A stretch of DNA of 64,000 bases from Osedax fenrisi (taxonomy: Eukaryota; Annelida; Polychaeta; Sabellida; Siboglinidae), in assembly GCA_964019155.1 (NCBI GenBank), contig OZ025243.1, forward strand, positions 4,057,859 to 4,121,858, given 5' to 3'. This document shows, piece by piece, positions 12,309-24,502 of this stretch; within the stretch, counting starts at the first letter, position 1; every line of letters begins with the position of its first letter. The notes beneath the pieces are model-generated. The model was not told the origin of the DNA, did no database searches, and was given only the letters and a program-made list of their open reading frames with translations. The position numbers and the translations under genes were made by a program.

Positions 12309-12412
12309 ATATCTTCCTCCTCCTCTTCCTCTTCCTCCTCCATATCCTCTTCTCCCTCCTCATCCTTCTCTTCCTCCTACGCCTCCTCCTCATCATCCTC
12401 ATCCTCCTCTAA
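12309..12412. repeat. Polypyrimidine (TCC)n tract
   Basis: CTTCCTCCTCC-type repeat attached to the head end of the SINE; a minus-strand Arg/Met-rich ORF here is spurious. Confidence 0.9.
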
Positions 12413-12732
12413 CTAAAAAACTAACCATACTGCTATAACGTAATACCTTAATATACATGATCTCTTTCAGATAGGTACAACCGTATATACTGCATACTTT
12501 CCAAATAGTTCTAGTTACCACATAATACCTACTTACTCTATTTAGTAACCTAAGTTACATATTTGGTTGAAAATACATTGGATAACATTTTTATTCATAG
12601 TGAAATTTATATTCTTTGTACGATTACTATCTAATTATAATTGTGTTTTTAAATATTGTGATATTTGTAATGTTATTGAATATGTTATTAGTTTATTATT
12701 TTTATATCAAATTAATTATCTTTTACTTACAG

Positions 12733-12759
12733 ATAACATTCAATTTCAAAGAAAAACTG
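12733..12759 (+). CDS. Possible 27-nt plus-strand micro-exon
   Basis: A good acceptor (tatcttttacttacag) and donor (CTG|GTAAAT) bracket 27 bases that read ITFNFKEKL in phase 0. No partner exon was identified on this strand nearby, so this may be a chance pair of splice-like sites. Confidence 0.18.
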
Positions 12760-12846
12760 GTAAATGAACCAATTGATTTCTATCTCTTAAGAGTAAACAA
12801 TAGAAAGTATTTAAAATATTTCATCAATAAAATTATATATATATAA

Positions 12847-13689
12847 AATTATTTATTTATTATTTCATCGATGCATATATTATTCAATACTAATATATAT
12901 ATAATTATTCAATATATAATAATAATGTTAACAATAATATACTTAATATGTATACAGATATTTATTAACATTTATATATCGCTTATAATTTAATATATTT
13001 CAATAATAAAATCTAAAAAAAAACATATATTGTTACCTTTTTAATTATTATTAAATGATAAATTACATTAAGATTAATTTTAATATAGTTTATTTTTGTA
13101 ATATTGCATCTGTAATTCATAGATAATAATAAATTAACTTAAAAATAACAGTTAATAATGTTAAGTTTGTATGTAACTATTAATTTATTACTTTGAATAC
13201 AATATTATATTTATCTTTAAATACAGTATTTATATGTTTATTACAGGTATAATTTAACACTTTTGTGTATAATATATTTATATCATATTAATTACGATTA
13301 TTAATATAAGTATAATTGTTATTTAATGTATAATTACAATCAATATGATTTAATATAATTCAAGAATTTTAAGTTTATAAAATCATTATTTATGCATATT
13401 TTAAATAAATTCTTCAATATTAATCTCATATTTGTTTACATTTTACGTATCTAGGTCAAATAAATACCGTATGCAGGATAGATAGGGAGGTATACAGCTT
13501 GGGCTAATTGTTTATAATCAGTGATATAAGGATTTTTTAAATATATTACTTCATATTTTCTAGTTTACCGTTTGGCTTCTGATGTAGAACTATTACACCA
13601 TGGTTTATTACTTCTAACATTAAATTAGTTTGTCTTAATTGGTGCAAAAATGACAAGGTTTAATTTTAAACTGGTATTTAACGAATACA

Positions 13690-13690
<1 letters not shown>
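12847..13690. other. AT-rich spacer
   Basis: Over 80% A/T by eye, without recognisable genes or repeats apart from short TA runs; a (TA)n tract at about 13,692-13,728 abuts the LINE that follows. Confidence 0.6.
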
Positions 13691-13731
<41 letters not shown>

Positions 13732-13734
13732 TGA

Positions 13735-15905
13735 TCTTATAGTGATTGCCTGAAAGGGCCTCTTTGAATTTTATGAATACTGTCTACTCCTTTAATATAA
13801 TTTATCGACCTCCAAAACAAGACTATACCACCTTCTTTAATGCATTTTATGACTATATAACTAATACTTCATAATCTAACAATAATCATAACTTTATTTT
13901 AGGTGACTTTAACTACCACTTCGAATCAAATATACATCCCCATTCCACATTCAAAAATCTTACTGACTCTCTCTCTACATCAATTTATAACTTTCCCTAC
14001 TCATATTGCTGGTCATTCACTAAATCTAATTTGTTGTAGATCTCATAGTAGTTGTCAGTGTATCACTGATTGTTGTAAATCTGACTTAATTACCGATCAT
14101 TTTCTAATAACTTGTCGATTAGTTCTTCCTTACTTCCACATCTATAGAAAAAAAATCAATCACATACAGAAACTACAGATCTCTTGATTATGATTGTTAT
14201 GCCTCAGAACTTAAATTAATCCTCCTTTCATTGCAGTGTTCCATTGATTCACTCAATTATGCTCTATCTTACTTGATTGATAAATTTACCCCTCTAAAAA
14301 CTCTAACTATTAATATCCATTCAAACTCTCCATGGTTTTCCTTCGAACTTATTTCTTTCAAACGTAACCTACGTAAACTCGAACGAATCTTCCACAGTAA
14401 CCCTTCTTCTAGAAACCTTGTTTCGATAAAATTCAACGCACCTGCACTTCTATTTCATCTCTCCTACCAATATAACCTTTACTTGATCCTAATATAATTT
14501 CTAACTATCGCCCCATTTCACAACTTCCGTTTCTCAGCAAAATTCTGGAACGAATTGTTGCTATACAATTGAATAGATTTATAGCTGAAAATAAATTATA
14601 TGATATATTTCAGAGTCAATTTAGACGAGGACACTCAGCTGAAACTGCACTACAACAAATACTTAACAATATATACTCTACAGTATCTTCATCTATATCC
14701 TGCCAACTTTATTATTATACATCTCATGTTCTTTCGATTCCTTAAGCCATTCAGTTCTTATATCAAGATTAGAAATGATTGGTATACACGGAACCGTACT
14801 AAAATGGTGTTCATCCTATATATAAAATCTATCATCATCCGTTAAAATTTGCAATTTATCTACACAATCTCGTCCCCTTCATTATGGTGTTCCCCAGGGA
14901 TCTGTTCTCGGCTCCCTCCTCTTCTCAATATACATCCTCCCTATACATGATATCATTGGTCAATTTCCAGATGTCAACTATCACATTTACTCTGATGATA
15001 TTCAACTATATTCCTTCCTACCCAACTCCTCCAATTTACTACCAGATAACTCACAATTATTTAAATGTGCATCAACTAACAGATCATGGCTTCTATCTAA
15101 CAATTGTAGGTTAACCTTCTACTTACCTCTTCAAAATATACACTACTAAATATCCCATCTAACTATCATTATTTTCCTCCTGTTATCATCGACGGTCTCC
15201 CCATCACCCCGTCATCATCTGTTATAAATCTTGGAGTTACTTTGGATGCAAACCTATCCCTAAATTCCCATATAGCTAATATATCTAAATCAGCTAACCT
15301 CTTCAAAATTCGTCATATAAGAAAATACTTAACCCGCCCTCTTACAACTGTACTCATAAATGCACTCGTCATCTCTCGTATCGAATACTGCACCTCACTA
15401 ATATATCATCTCCATAATACTTCATTATCCCCCTAAATCGTATAATTCGTGCATCTATACGAACCATTTTCTTCATAAATCGATTTGATCATTCCATTAC
15501 CGACTCCCATCAACTCATATCCAACTGGTTCCCCAAAATAACGTTCCCTCCTACACCTTCTAGCACAAATGCTGACAGTTCCCTAATTTGCCCTCGTGTC
15601 TCATACATGAAATACCATAAACGCGCCTTCAGTTATATGGTTCCATCTTTATGGAATTCCCTCCCTACCTCAATCCATTCACAACCGTCCTTTATTACAC
15701 ACCTCAAAGCTTACATATCATCGATGTAATATATTCACTTATTTAATCATACAATATTACTATTTTTATAAATTATATTATTTTATCGTTTTATTTATTT
15801 ATTTATCTAATTTATTTATATATTTATTGTGTTCGTTCTATATTGTTATATGCACCTACGAGGGGTGGCCACACCTATGATAAGTGCTAATAAACCTTAT
15901 TATCA
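13735..15905 (+). pseudogene. Decayed LINE (endonuclease/reverse transcriptase), 5'-truncated
   Basis: Plus-strand relic in all three frames. Endonuclease part: IIYRPPKQDYTTFF near 13,797, GDFNYHF near 13,902, TDHFLI near 14,090. Reverse transcriptase: NYRPISQLPFLSKILERIV near 14,500, FQSQFRRGHSAETALQQIL near 14,610, GVPQGSVLGSLLFSIYILPI near 14,885 and YSDD (normally YADD) near 14,990. The C-terminal part (SLWNSLPTS) is near 15,650. The stretch joining endonuclease to reverse transcriptase is much shorter than in the 19.8-kb relative, implying an internal deletion near 14,420-14,470. The 3' UTR ends with AATAAA at about 15,888. Confidence 0.85.
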
Positions 15906-16073
15906 CATATATATATATATATATATATATGTGTTTCTTCAATAAACTATAAGGAATCCGTTGGATTCTTCAAAGTAATTTTAATCAAAATATAATTCTT
16001 CAAATACGATTATTCTTATAGAAAAAGTTATTTGAATAATATATTGTTAATACTGCAAGTTACAAACTACTAC

Positions 16074-16160
16074 CATTGACAGACTCCTCAGTGCAGTAAA
16101 TACATCTTCCGAACTAGATCCATTATTTGATATTAAATATGTACCACATTTATCTAGCAT
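16074..16160 (-). CDS. Orphan 87-nt phase-0 exon candidate
   Basis: Minus strand: T-rich acceptor (ttctattatttcttggtaataag), then 29 codons beginning MLDKCGTYLISNNGSSSEDV and ending LRSLSM, then GTAGTA. Without the donor the frame runs on nine codons to a stop. Its codons are mixed rather than simple AT repeats, so it looks coding. It lies beyond the poly(A) signal of gene A, so it may be an alternative last exon of gene A or part of another gene. Just upstream is another perfect donor sequence, CATGAG|GTAAGT. Confidence 0.3.
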
Positions 16161-16446
16161 CTTATTACCAAGAAATAATAGAAAACTTACCTCATGCATT
16201 AATATATATATAAATATTAGTATAATTATATAACTATATATATAAATTATATCCAATGTAATATTATTAAATGATTAAAATTCTATATGTATATAAAATC
16301 TACAAGAATAATAGTTTATTATTTAAATATTTAGTGCACCCTCACATTAACAATGTCAATTTCAGCATACATTTATAATGGTAATTTCCTTTATACATGC
16401 GTTATATGTATAGGTATATTTATGTGAATATCCTATTACATGTTAA

Positions 16447-16449
<3 letters not shown>

Positions 16450-16530
<81 letters not shown>
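16450..16530. repeat. (TA)n microsatellite
   Basis: Two TA runs separated by TGTG. Confidence 0.95.
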
Positions 16531-16536
<6 letters not shown>

Positions 16537-16691
16537 TTTAGGCATATAGTAAAATAAGTAAACACAAATATTTATTATAAATTCACAAGTTTGAAATATA
16601 AAATATCAATACATTTATAATAATATATGTAACTATTAAGTTGTTTATATAAATAAATAGTACAAACAAGTAACTAGATAAATTATATCTT

Positions 16692-17667
16692 TTTATTGAA
16701 ACAAAATATCCTGATTTCGGGGTTCTCATTCTATGGTTTTTAGTTTAGATGAATGAGAGGATTTAGCGATGGAATAATGTGGTAGTGTCAGTAGCAGGAG
16801 AAGAGTATGACTCAGAGAAGGATATTCCAACTTGTTCTCAGGACTAGATAGACTCACGTTAATACATTATCGGACTTTGCAGACTTATGTAGATTTCGAG
16901 TCCGTCGCATTTACCACGGGTATCGAGGATTTTAGGCGATATGTCCTTATCACGCATGCGCTGTGGAATATGTTCTAGAACAAGTTATTAGCTACAGAGG
17001 CATGCGTATAGTAGACCGGTTATTAGAGCCGTGTACAACACCTCACTGGTCAGTGTATCTCGTCCGTGTGAGCCTCTTTAGGGTGGTGGTCTTGCGGACA
17101 GTGGTCAGATGTCCTCACTACTGGTCAACGATAAGTCACGTGTTACAGAGTGTACGACGTACACTGTACGTTATGATGAGTCATACGGCACACATGCTGA
17201 CACATTATTAGTAGTAATGGACGACTTGGGATGATTGACGGATGACTAACTTTCTGGGGGCGTTTAGATTGACATGTTGGCGGAGTTTTCATCTAATTAT
17301 GAAGAAGACGCATCAATACCTGAATATGTTTCAATGTTCCACGCATATCTAATTCGGTGTCATTCGTACTATAGGATGTCTTCGGCACTTGACTTTCTAT
17401 ACAGTAAGCGAATTAGTTAATACAGGAGCTGTGAAAAGGGACGTATGCGATCTAAATTCGTTAGCCTGAGATTTGTTGACCAATCAGTGCACAGAGATTG
17501 TTTACAGTAGAGGACATCGATGTCCCCTCGTTAATATCGGGCCGTTACCATGGCAATAGCAGTCAGTCTCGCGTATATTGTTGTATCTCTCTTCGTTAAT
17601 GTGACACGTGATATTATCATTGTTGTAGCTTCTAGTACGCAGCTTAGGTTTATTGAACAAGTTTAGT
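16692..17667 (-). other. 3' UTR of gene A with poly(A) signal
   Basis: From the gene A stop codon to an AATAAA (TTTATT on the plus strand at 16,692-16,697). The segment is GC-balanced and CpG-containing like the last coding exons, and returns to AT-rich spacer just past the signal. One minus-strand frame stays open from the last exon down to 17,502, but the splice phase excludes it. Plus-strand ORFs here have no support. Confidence 0.55.
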
Positions 17668-17800
17668 TCATCCTTGTCCTCCTCTTGGAGTAGTTTCGCT
17701 AGACTCTGGAACCGAAACAACCGACAAATGTCGATGTCGGGCATGTCTGACACGACCGAGAAGCATCCGGTCTGATACGGACAGAGAATCGTTGTCCTCT
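17668..17800 (-). CDS. Gene A, last coding exon
   Basis: The acceptor is a tandem pair (cccaagcag, NAGNAG), so splicing could include or skip one codon. The preceding exon ends two bases into a codon, and the join gives R then EDNDSLSVSDRMLLGRV, ending in ...SSETTPRGGQG and a TGA. The intron before it is 302 bp. The tail is basic and Ser/Arg-rich with no recognised domain. The other two frames are also open for a while, but only this one fits the splice phase. Confidence 0.6.
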
Positions 17801-18102
17801 CTGCTTGGGTAAAAGGTTACAATACCATACCGTCCGATAAGGTTGGTCGACATTATCAAATGTATATACAACGTATCTCATTGGGTAACATATGGTAATA
17901 CTATAATAGCTTTTGTAATTGATATTTATATGTTTATAATATGTTTTCAATGATATCACGATTATTATTCGATTTATGTGGGTCATAGTTTATAATTAGA
18001 ATTTAGATTTATATATTGACGATGAACCGATGAGAGAGATTGTCGGTGGTGCGGTTCTGCACCGGTGCGACAGGGTGTGCGATCTAGAGAGAGTGCACTC
18101 AC

Positions 18103-18875
18103 CTCCAGCAGGGGAGCAATGAGAATGGGAAGAACCGGTATTGTTGTCGTGTAGTTCGCTGACGTTGTAAACGCCTGGTGTCCAGTACTTCCTTGCTTTC
18201 GTCGTAAGTAATGGGAGACTGGAGACGGGGAGATGGAGATCTAGCTGAAAGATATTCACTCGGGTGTTCTGCTAGCGATGATTTCAAGTTTCCGGCCGTG
18301 GGTTCGAACATCTCGCGGTTAGTGGACGTATCTCCCTCATCTTTGTCGGGCGTCGGCTGTAGGGGTGACTCATAGTGATCCATTGAGCTGAGGGGCTGGG
18401 CCTCCTTTTCTAGGGGCGTGTCTATTGATCTAGAACATCGTGGTGGAGCCACCGGTAGCCGTATTCTTCGCTCGTCCTCAATGCAGACGTCCTCGTTGCG
18501 TTCCACCTTATCACCTGCGCCATTACACATGGAACCCACGTGACTCCGAGTTCTAGGCTCGGTACAGTATCGCCACCTAACGGACATAGTGGAGGGCAGC
18601 TTCACTTCCGGTTGCGATATCGCACGTTTAGTTTGCACGAGAGGGGACAGCGCGGGACTGACCAGTGGTTCAACGTCGCGTTCTAGGCCATAGTATTCTA
18701 TCAAGGTCACGTTTTTACGTGGGCGATACAGACTTCCGGTCTGTTTGAAGCGAGGAGTCTGACTGGCGGGGAACTGGTCGGTGATCGTGTTAGATAGTTG
18801 GCTGTCAGTTTCAGCGGATAGAACGTTCGGGAACATATCTCCCATCTCGGACGGCATAACGCTCCTTTCACTCAA
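18103..18875 (-). CDS. Gene A, large penultimate coding exon
   Basis: 773 nt, minus strand. The acceptor (cctctccccaag) is phase 0 and continues directly from the exon at 19,180-19,269; the donor AG|GTGAGT is perfect. The product starts LSERSVMPSEMGDMFPNV and is hydrophilic, Ser/Pro/Glu-rich and probably disordered, with short blocks such as RPRKNVTLIEYYGLERDV and SPSPRLQSPI. No catalytic motif, membrane segment or known domain was recognised. Composition is far more GC/CpG-rich than the small upstream exons. The function is unknown; a scaffold-like tail on a coiled-coil protein is the most that can be inferred. Confidence 0.8.
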
Positions 18876-19179
18876 CTTGGGGAGAGGTATTCACACGGTT
18901 AGGTATTTGTTAAGCGGCACATTTAATAACTATTGCGTAATGTTTGTTACGTAATACTCTCACATATTATAATACGATATATATGATATTAGTATACTAT
19001 AGAAAATGCATAGTTCTTTATTCTTAAATTGATATTCAATATAAAGATAACTATAAAGTTATATTCTAGTTATGTGTTCATTTCCTATATTATATTACGA
19101 TATTATTTAAAATGGTTGTAAAAACATATTAATTTATCTTAATTGGTAAATATCAACTATTCCTATTTTATATACAAAC

Positions 19180-19269
19180 CTTATATTCCATGTAAGTAGT
19201 ATCATTACAAAAGTGTGTAGGTATGTCACTTTCACTACAGGACATTTGCTCCGACGTATTTTCATTGTC
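19180..19269 (-). CDS. Gene A, 30-codon exon
   Basis: Acceptor tgtttgtctag, donor AAG|GTTTGT, both phase 0. Starts DNENTSEQMSCSESDIPTHF and ends TYMEYK. Acidic and Ser/Thr-rich, linking the coiled-coil-like part to the long tail exon. The intron upstream is about 4.65 kb and houses a LINE; the one downstream is 304 bp. Confidence 0.72.
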
Positions 19270-19923
19270 CTAGACAAACACATTATATATTCATTTAAAC
19301 AATTAGAATATAAATAATTTATATATCATATTATATTATTACTATACAAATACATTTGTATAACTAGTAGTATATATCTTACATAGTAATATAGAGTAAT
19401 ATATCCTAATTAGACTTTTTCTGATTACATTTCTATAACGAATACAATATATTCATCAGGAAATAAGCGCAACTTATCTATAGGTATACCATACTTTATA
19501 TCATGTTATACTATACAGTGTAAAGTATATACGTTATATAATATGATATGAAATATACTATAGTATGATATACTATACACTTCCTTTATCCTATTTGTGT
19601 TTTCTATATTTATATACAGATATGTGAGAAAGCAAGTAAAATAAACTGTTTAGTTCATGTAGTTCATGTATCCTAATATGAAATATGATATGTAGCGTTA
19701 TTCCTAATAATACTTTCCTTATGATAACGTATGTGTACTCTAGAAAATAGATAATGCATAATATATAGTATAGGATGGTTTATGTATACACCAAATATGG
19801 TAAAGAGAGATTACCCTCACTGGTGTTGTGAACGAACAAACAAAACGAAACAATAACATTAAATAAGGTAGCAATATAATATATAAAAATAGAGATGGAA
19901 CCAGATCAACATCAAGGAGAGGG

Positions 19924-21533
19924 TTACTTTAAGTTTAAATTTAAAGAGTCTTTGAGACTATTAGCAAACACGTGAGGCGACTTCAATCTTCGTAGGCGGT
20001 AAGGCAACATATTCCATGTAGTAGGAGCCATGCTTGTAAAGGAGCGAGAACGCATCACGTTACGAGTAACAGGTAAGTCAAGTAGTGTGGCATCAGACGA
20101 GCGAAGATGTGGGAGGATGTTGCGACGAGTGAGCAATCCACGTAAGTATGCAGGTCTGCCTAGGAATAGTGTTTTATGTGTTAAGCAGAGAAGCTTAAAT
20201 TGACACCGTTTTCTAAACGATAGCCATTTCATATTGCATTGGTGGTTGTCAGTTAAAGTATGATCGCGTCGCTTAAGCCTATGAATTAATCTTACGGATG
20301 ATCGAATAATTCGTTCAACTTTAATAACTGCAGAGTTCTTAATTCCGTAGAATAGAGAACAGAAATAGTCTATTCGCGATAATACTAGGGCGTTGAAAAG
20401 GCGCTTAGTGATGTTGGGAGAACAATAGTTTTTAATGTGACGAATTTTTCTCAAATAGAGATTAGCGGATTTAGAGATTGCATTGATATGAGCACCGTAC
20501 GATAGAGTACTATCAATTAAAACACCAAGATTGCGCACAGATTCAGAAGGTTTAATTATTATACCGTCAATTGACAGAGTAGGGAAAGTGACAGGTACCT
20601 TCGAGATGTTAAGAAGTTCAGTTTTGGAAGTATTGACTAAGATGTCATTAGTTAGTAACCAGTAAGTGATCTCAGAGGTACACTCTGATAGCTCAGAGTT
20701 AGAGTTCATAGAGTCAATGGGCAGTTTAAGTAGTAGTTGAATGTCATCAGCATATATGTGGTAATATATATTAGGGTATTTGCGAATAATATTAGAGATA
20801 GGACGTAAGTATACAGAGAAGAGAAGTGGCCCAAGAACTGATCCCCGAGGGACCCCTTTAAGAATGTTGGTGGGAGGTGATATGAAGTCATTGATTTTAA
20901 CAGACGAAGTTCGATCAGTGATGAACGACATCAGCCACTTAAGGGGGGAACCTTCAATACCAAGTTCGATGATACGGTTAATTAGGATCGAATGGTTGAT
21001 CATGTCAAAGGCACTAGAAAGGTCAATAAGGAGTAGTTGTACGCAATGAGACGAGTCAAGCGAGTTATATATCAGGTCAGTGACATGTGTGAGGGCAGTC
21101 TCAGTAGAGAAATATTTTCTATACGCACTTTGAAAGTAATCAAGAAGATTGTTATTTTCAAGGTAATTGATGAGCTGACGACTGACCACACGTTCCATGA
21201 TTTTTGAAGTTGTGAGATCGGTCGGTAATTGGTCAATACATCTGGATCAAGATACGATTTTTTTAGGATGGGCTTAATGATGGCATATTTCAGGGAACTG
21301 ACCATGATTCCATCGTCAAGTGATTGAGAGATCAAGTAAAGTATTGCATTTTCAGTTATAGGGACAATGTTCTTGAAAACAACGAGTGGTAATTGGTCAA
21401 TTGGGGAAGTGGAATTAGCAGTGAGAATCAAGTTACGGATTTCAGTAATAGAAGGAGGAGTCAAACAAGAGAGTTTGCAAGATATAGGGTTAGTCGTTAT
21501 AGGAGCATAAAGTTTCATCGGTAATTGCGCCAA
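19924..21533 (-). pseudogene. LINE ORF2, reverse transcriptase part
   Basis: Starts in one frame (LYAPITTNPISCKLSCLTPP... LDPDVLTNYRPISQL) and shifts at about 21,200-21,215, where a small deletion removes the expected residues before KIMERVVSRQL. The rest is open for 424 codons: LLLIDLSSAFDMINHS (motif A), VPRGSVLGPLLFSVYL, YHIYADDIQLL with the intact catalytic YADD, and a C-terminal TTWNMLPYRLRRLK. Repairing the frameshifts is not attempted here. Confidence 0.9.
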
Positions 21534-22720
21534 TTTGAGCTGATGTTGTCGAAGATACGGGAGAGCTTAGTAGACAAGGAGGAGACAAGAGAAGAACACA
21601 GAACAGCATCAGGTAGTGCAGTAGACTTAGATTTGATGTTGGTACCAAGGATGCTATTAGCCATTTTAAAAATTTTTCGAGTGTCATTTCCACAAGCATT
21701 AAATTTCGATTCATAATAGGACGTTTTATGGAGATTTAACTCAAGTTTATAGGCTTTCCTCGCTATCAGAAATTTAGATTTGTGAGAGGGGGACATGTTA
21801 ATCTTACGTTCAAGTTTCCTGAGAGAGCGTTTAACCGTGGCTAGGTGGGAGGTGAACCAAGGAGAAGAAATATGGAGGGTAAAATAACGAGATTTTATAG
21901 GGGACAATGCATTAAGGGAGAATGAAAGGCATACATTTAGGTTGTCAAAAGATATATTAGTGTTCCATAAAAAGTGGGAGACACGTGAGCAAAGATCCGT
22001 ATAATCTAGATTTCTTAAATCTCTATAATGCATTAGTGACTTAGTGGACGAGGGCCTCTTAAGGAGGATTGAGGTGTGAAAAAGATAGTGATCAGTAAGA
22101 AGGTCAGAGCGAGAACAAGAAGAAATGAAAGTTGGGGTGTCATTAGGGGTGAAAATGATGTCAATTATATTACCACTAATATGGCTAGGAATAAGTATGT
22201 GTTGGTTAAGACCCAGGGAATCAGTCAGCTGTTTAAATGAAGAGTGTGGTGGGGAGGAAGAATCAAAATGATAATTAAAATCACCAACTATCATGACTTT
22301 AGAGGCATTAAGGTGTAATGTATCGTTAATAAGATCATGGAATTCATCAAAAAATATTGAGAAATCAGCCTTAGGTGGACGATAAATAACGATTATACGA
22401 AGTGAGTTAAATTTGAGTCTAAAATTACACGAAATGCATTTACCATAAGATAGAGCTATGGGAGATATAGACGGAGATTGTAAATCCATATGCACTAATA
22501 TACCAACACCACCACCACGACCAGAAGTGCGTGGGTGGAGGAAAAGATTATAATTAGCATTACTACATAATGAGAATATATCGGTGTCGTCAAGACTTAT
22601 CCAGGTTTCTGTAAGACATATAATAGAGAACGGGTGAGTTTTAAGAAAGGCCAGAAGAATAGTAATATTGGATCTAAGTGAACGAATATTTATTAAAGAA
22701 AAGCTTAAGCTATCTGTATT
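21515..22720 (-). pseudogene. LINE ORF2, endonuclease part
   Basis: Reads INIRSLRSNITILLAFLKTH, then ICLTETWISLDDTDIF, RGGGVGILV, VIYRPPKADFSIFF, MIVGDFNYHFDS and LTDHYLFHT. These are the ordered motifs of the exonuclease-endonuclease-phosphatase domain that nicks target DNA. It runs into a frameshift near 21,540 (FDNISSNWRNYR then stop) before the reverse transcriptase. Confidence 0.85.
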
Positions 22721-22734
22721 AATAGATAGTCAAT

Positions 22735-23345
22735 TACTAGACTTAGCCTTAGATTTTTTATCAGTATAAGCTGAATATGATGTCCTCCAGGATGATAACT
22801 CAGACTGTGAAGGAGAGTAACAAGATGAGTTCCAATCTATACGATTATCAGATAGTTTCCTTAGTTCGTAACACATAGTACGATTATTAAAAACCGATTT
22901 ATGTGAAGTAAAAGCGCCTGACTTGATAGCATGATAGTAGACTAACCCCAGTTTCCTGGTCTCAAATGGTAGAGATCGCAGTTTAACAAGTGTATTATAT
23001 GCTGTGTTTTTAAATTCTAATTTTAAAAACCTATCCTTAGAAATTACTGTTTTAAATGATATAATAGCTACACCGTTCTTGAAGTTAACTTCATTGACGG
23101 TTGATTTATCTATATTAAATCATTAAATAGACTATTTATATAATTAGTATTTAAGTTAGCATTAGTAATCATTTTAATTATAACAGATAGATCATCCATT
23201 ATAGCATGAGCTATTTCTGTAGGGATATCAATAATTTTAGAAGTCAAAGAATTAATAGAAGATTTAAGAGTATCCGCATAAGTATGATTTTTAGTATGAT
23301 GATTATTTATTATATTATTGGAATCAACAATTAAGGTTTTTAGTA
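22735..23345 (-). pseudogene. LINE ORF1-like region
   Basis: Upstream of the endonuclease, two open segments join by a frameshift near 23,110. The first includes YADTLKSSINSLTSKIID, the second VNFKNGVAIISFKTVISKD and LVKLRSLPFETRKLG, ending KSKAKSSN and a stop. The position fits the ORF1 nucleic-acid-binding protein of non-LTR elements; no zinc knuckle was seen. Confidence 0.5.
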
Positions 23346-23920
23346 TGTTCCTTTACGTGTTAACTTCCCTCTTGATTATATTTATACTTGTTTGAAATAA
23401 TACAATGTAATATATAATGTTAGTAACAATTTAATGAAATCCTTATTTCCTACTTGAGAATTAGAGGTCATTGAATAAATAAACTATAGTTATTAAATAT
23501 AAATCCTAGTTTTAATATGTATTGTTAGATATTACATCTACTCTCATGTACTATATATCATATACGCCTAGAATATGTAGTTTAAATATTATAATAATAA
23601 GGTAAATATATAATAGAGTATTATAAATATTTAATTTTAAAATTTTTAGTGTATAATAATATATAGTTTATTATGTAAACAAAAATAAATAAATAAACAA
23701 AAATATGGAAAAAACAATATATATGAATTGATACCCAAATCGACATGATACAACAATTAACATTGGGTTTACATGTAATAACAAGACGCCTTAGTTTATG
23801 CATGACGAAAAATAAACGCATGATCAATATTTGTATATGGTATGTAAAATAAATTATGAATATATATTATTATTTAGTATTATGTGTTTATTAGTCCATT
23901 AATACTATTTAGTAACTAAC

Positions 23921-23974
23921 CATTGTATCCTGTGTATATATTTGTTTACACATTGCCATATCTTCTTGTATCTC
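23921..23974 (-). CDS. Gene A, 18-codon exon
   Basis: Acceptor tttgtctatag, donor ATG|GTTAGT, both phase 0. Encodes EIQEDMAMCKQIYTQDTM, which could continue a helix. It is the last small exon before the LINE-filled intron. Confidence 0.72.
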
Positions 23975-24192
23975 CTATAGACAAATGTATTAGTATTATA
24001 ATATATATATATAATACATATATGATATCAGCTATATATTATTAATACATTATATGTATCTATATACGTTAGATATCACTTTATAATTATCTGTAGGACC
24101 TATGTATGTACCTATATATCAATTTATTTTTATAAGTTATTGATACAAATATAAATATGAATTATGTTAAGTTACGATAACTATACAAATAT

Positions 24193-24193
<1 letters not shown>

Positions 24194-24242
<49 letters not shown>
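24194..24242. repeat. (TA)n microsatellite
   Basis: TA run within a gene A intron. Further TA/CA tracts in these introns are at about 24,830-24,910, 25,038-25,060, 25,378-25,430, 25,636-25,676, 26,222-26,261 and 26,396-26,470. Confidence 0.95.
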
Positions 24243-24246
<4 letters not shown>

Positions 24247-24351
24247 TACCAAATTAATAAAATTAATTAATTATTATTATTCAGGTAATAATTAATAACT
24301 AATAATTAATAACGTTTATAACTTCCGATGATTGTACGACGTACAATGTAC

Positions 24352-24390
24352 GCTCTTATCTATGTGAAGGGCCAGTAGATCTGCCAGGTC
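24352..24390 (-). CDS. Gene A, 13-codon exon
   Basis: Acceptor tttattattag; the 39 nt read DLADLLALHIDKS. The donor chosen (AGC|GTACAT) is weak but keeps phase 0, which the next exon needs. The nearby GTACGT looks stronger but would put a stop in the next exon. The exon end is therefore less certain than its start. Confidence 0.55.
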
Positions 24391-24502
24391 CTAATAATAA
24401 ATAATAGTTAATATATTATATATATATGTGTGTGTATGCATATATGTGTGTGTGTATGTGTATGTGTGTGTAATAAAAAGTATTACATAACAAAGAGCTT
24501 AC

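Larger units (their letters stand above)
19770..23345 (-). mobile_element. Nearly full-length LINE (jockey/CR1-like) inside a gene A intron
   Basis: Minus strand, same direction as the host gene. It contains an ORF1-like region, an apurinic-type endonuclease and a reverse transcriptase, each listed separately, then a 3' UTR ending near 19,770. It is the most complete member of the group that includes the copies at 2.4 and 13.7 kb. At least three frameshifts make it non-functional. Confidence 0.88.

Noticed and set aside
16963..17211. Plus-strand 82-codon ORF
   Set aside because: Antisense to the gene A 3' UTR; no recognisable protein features.
17502..17753. Alternative minus-strand frame reading MSDMPDIDICRLFRFQ...
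   Set aside because: Longer than the chosen last exon frame, but incompatible with the phase of the perfect upstream donor.
23430..23500. 30-nt gene A exon reading FIYSMTSNSQ before CAA|GTAGGA
   Set aside because: The phase fits but the splice sites are weak and the sequence is too short to judge.
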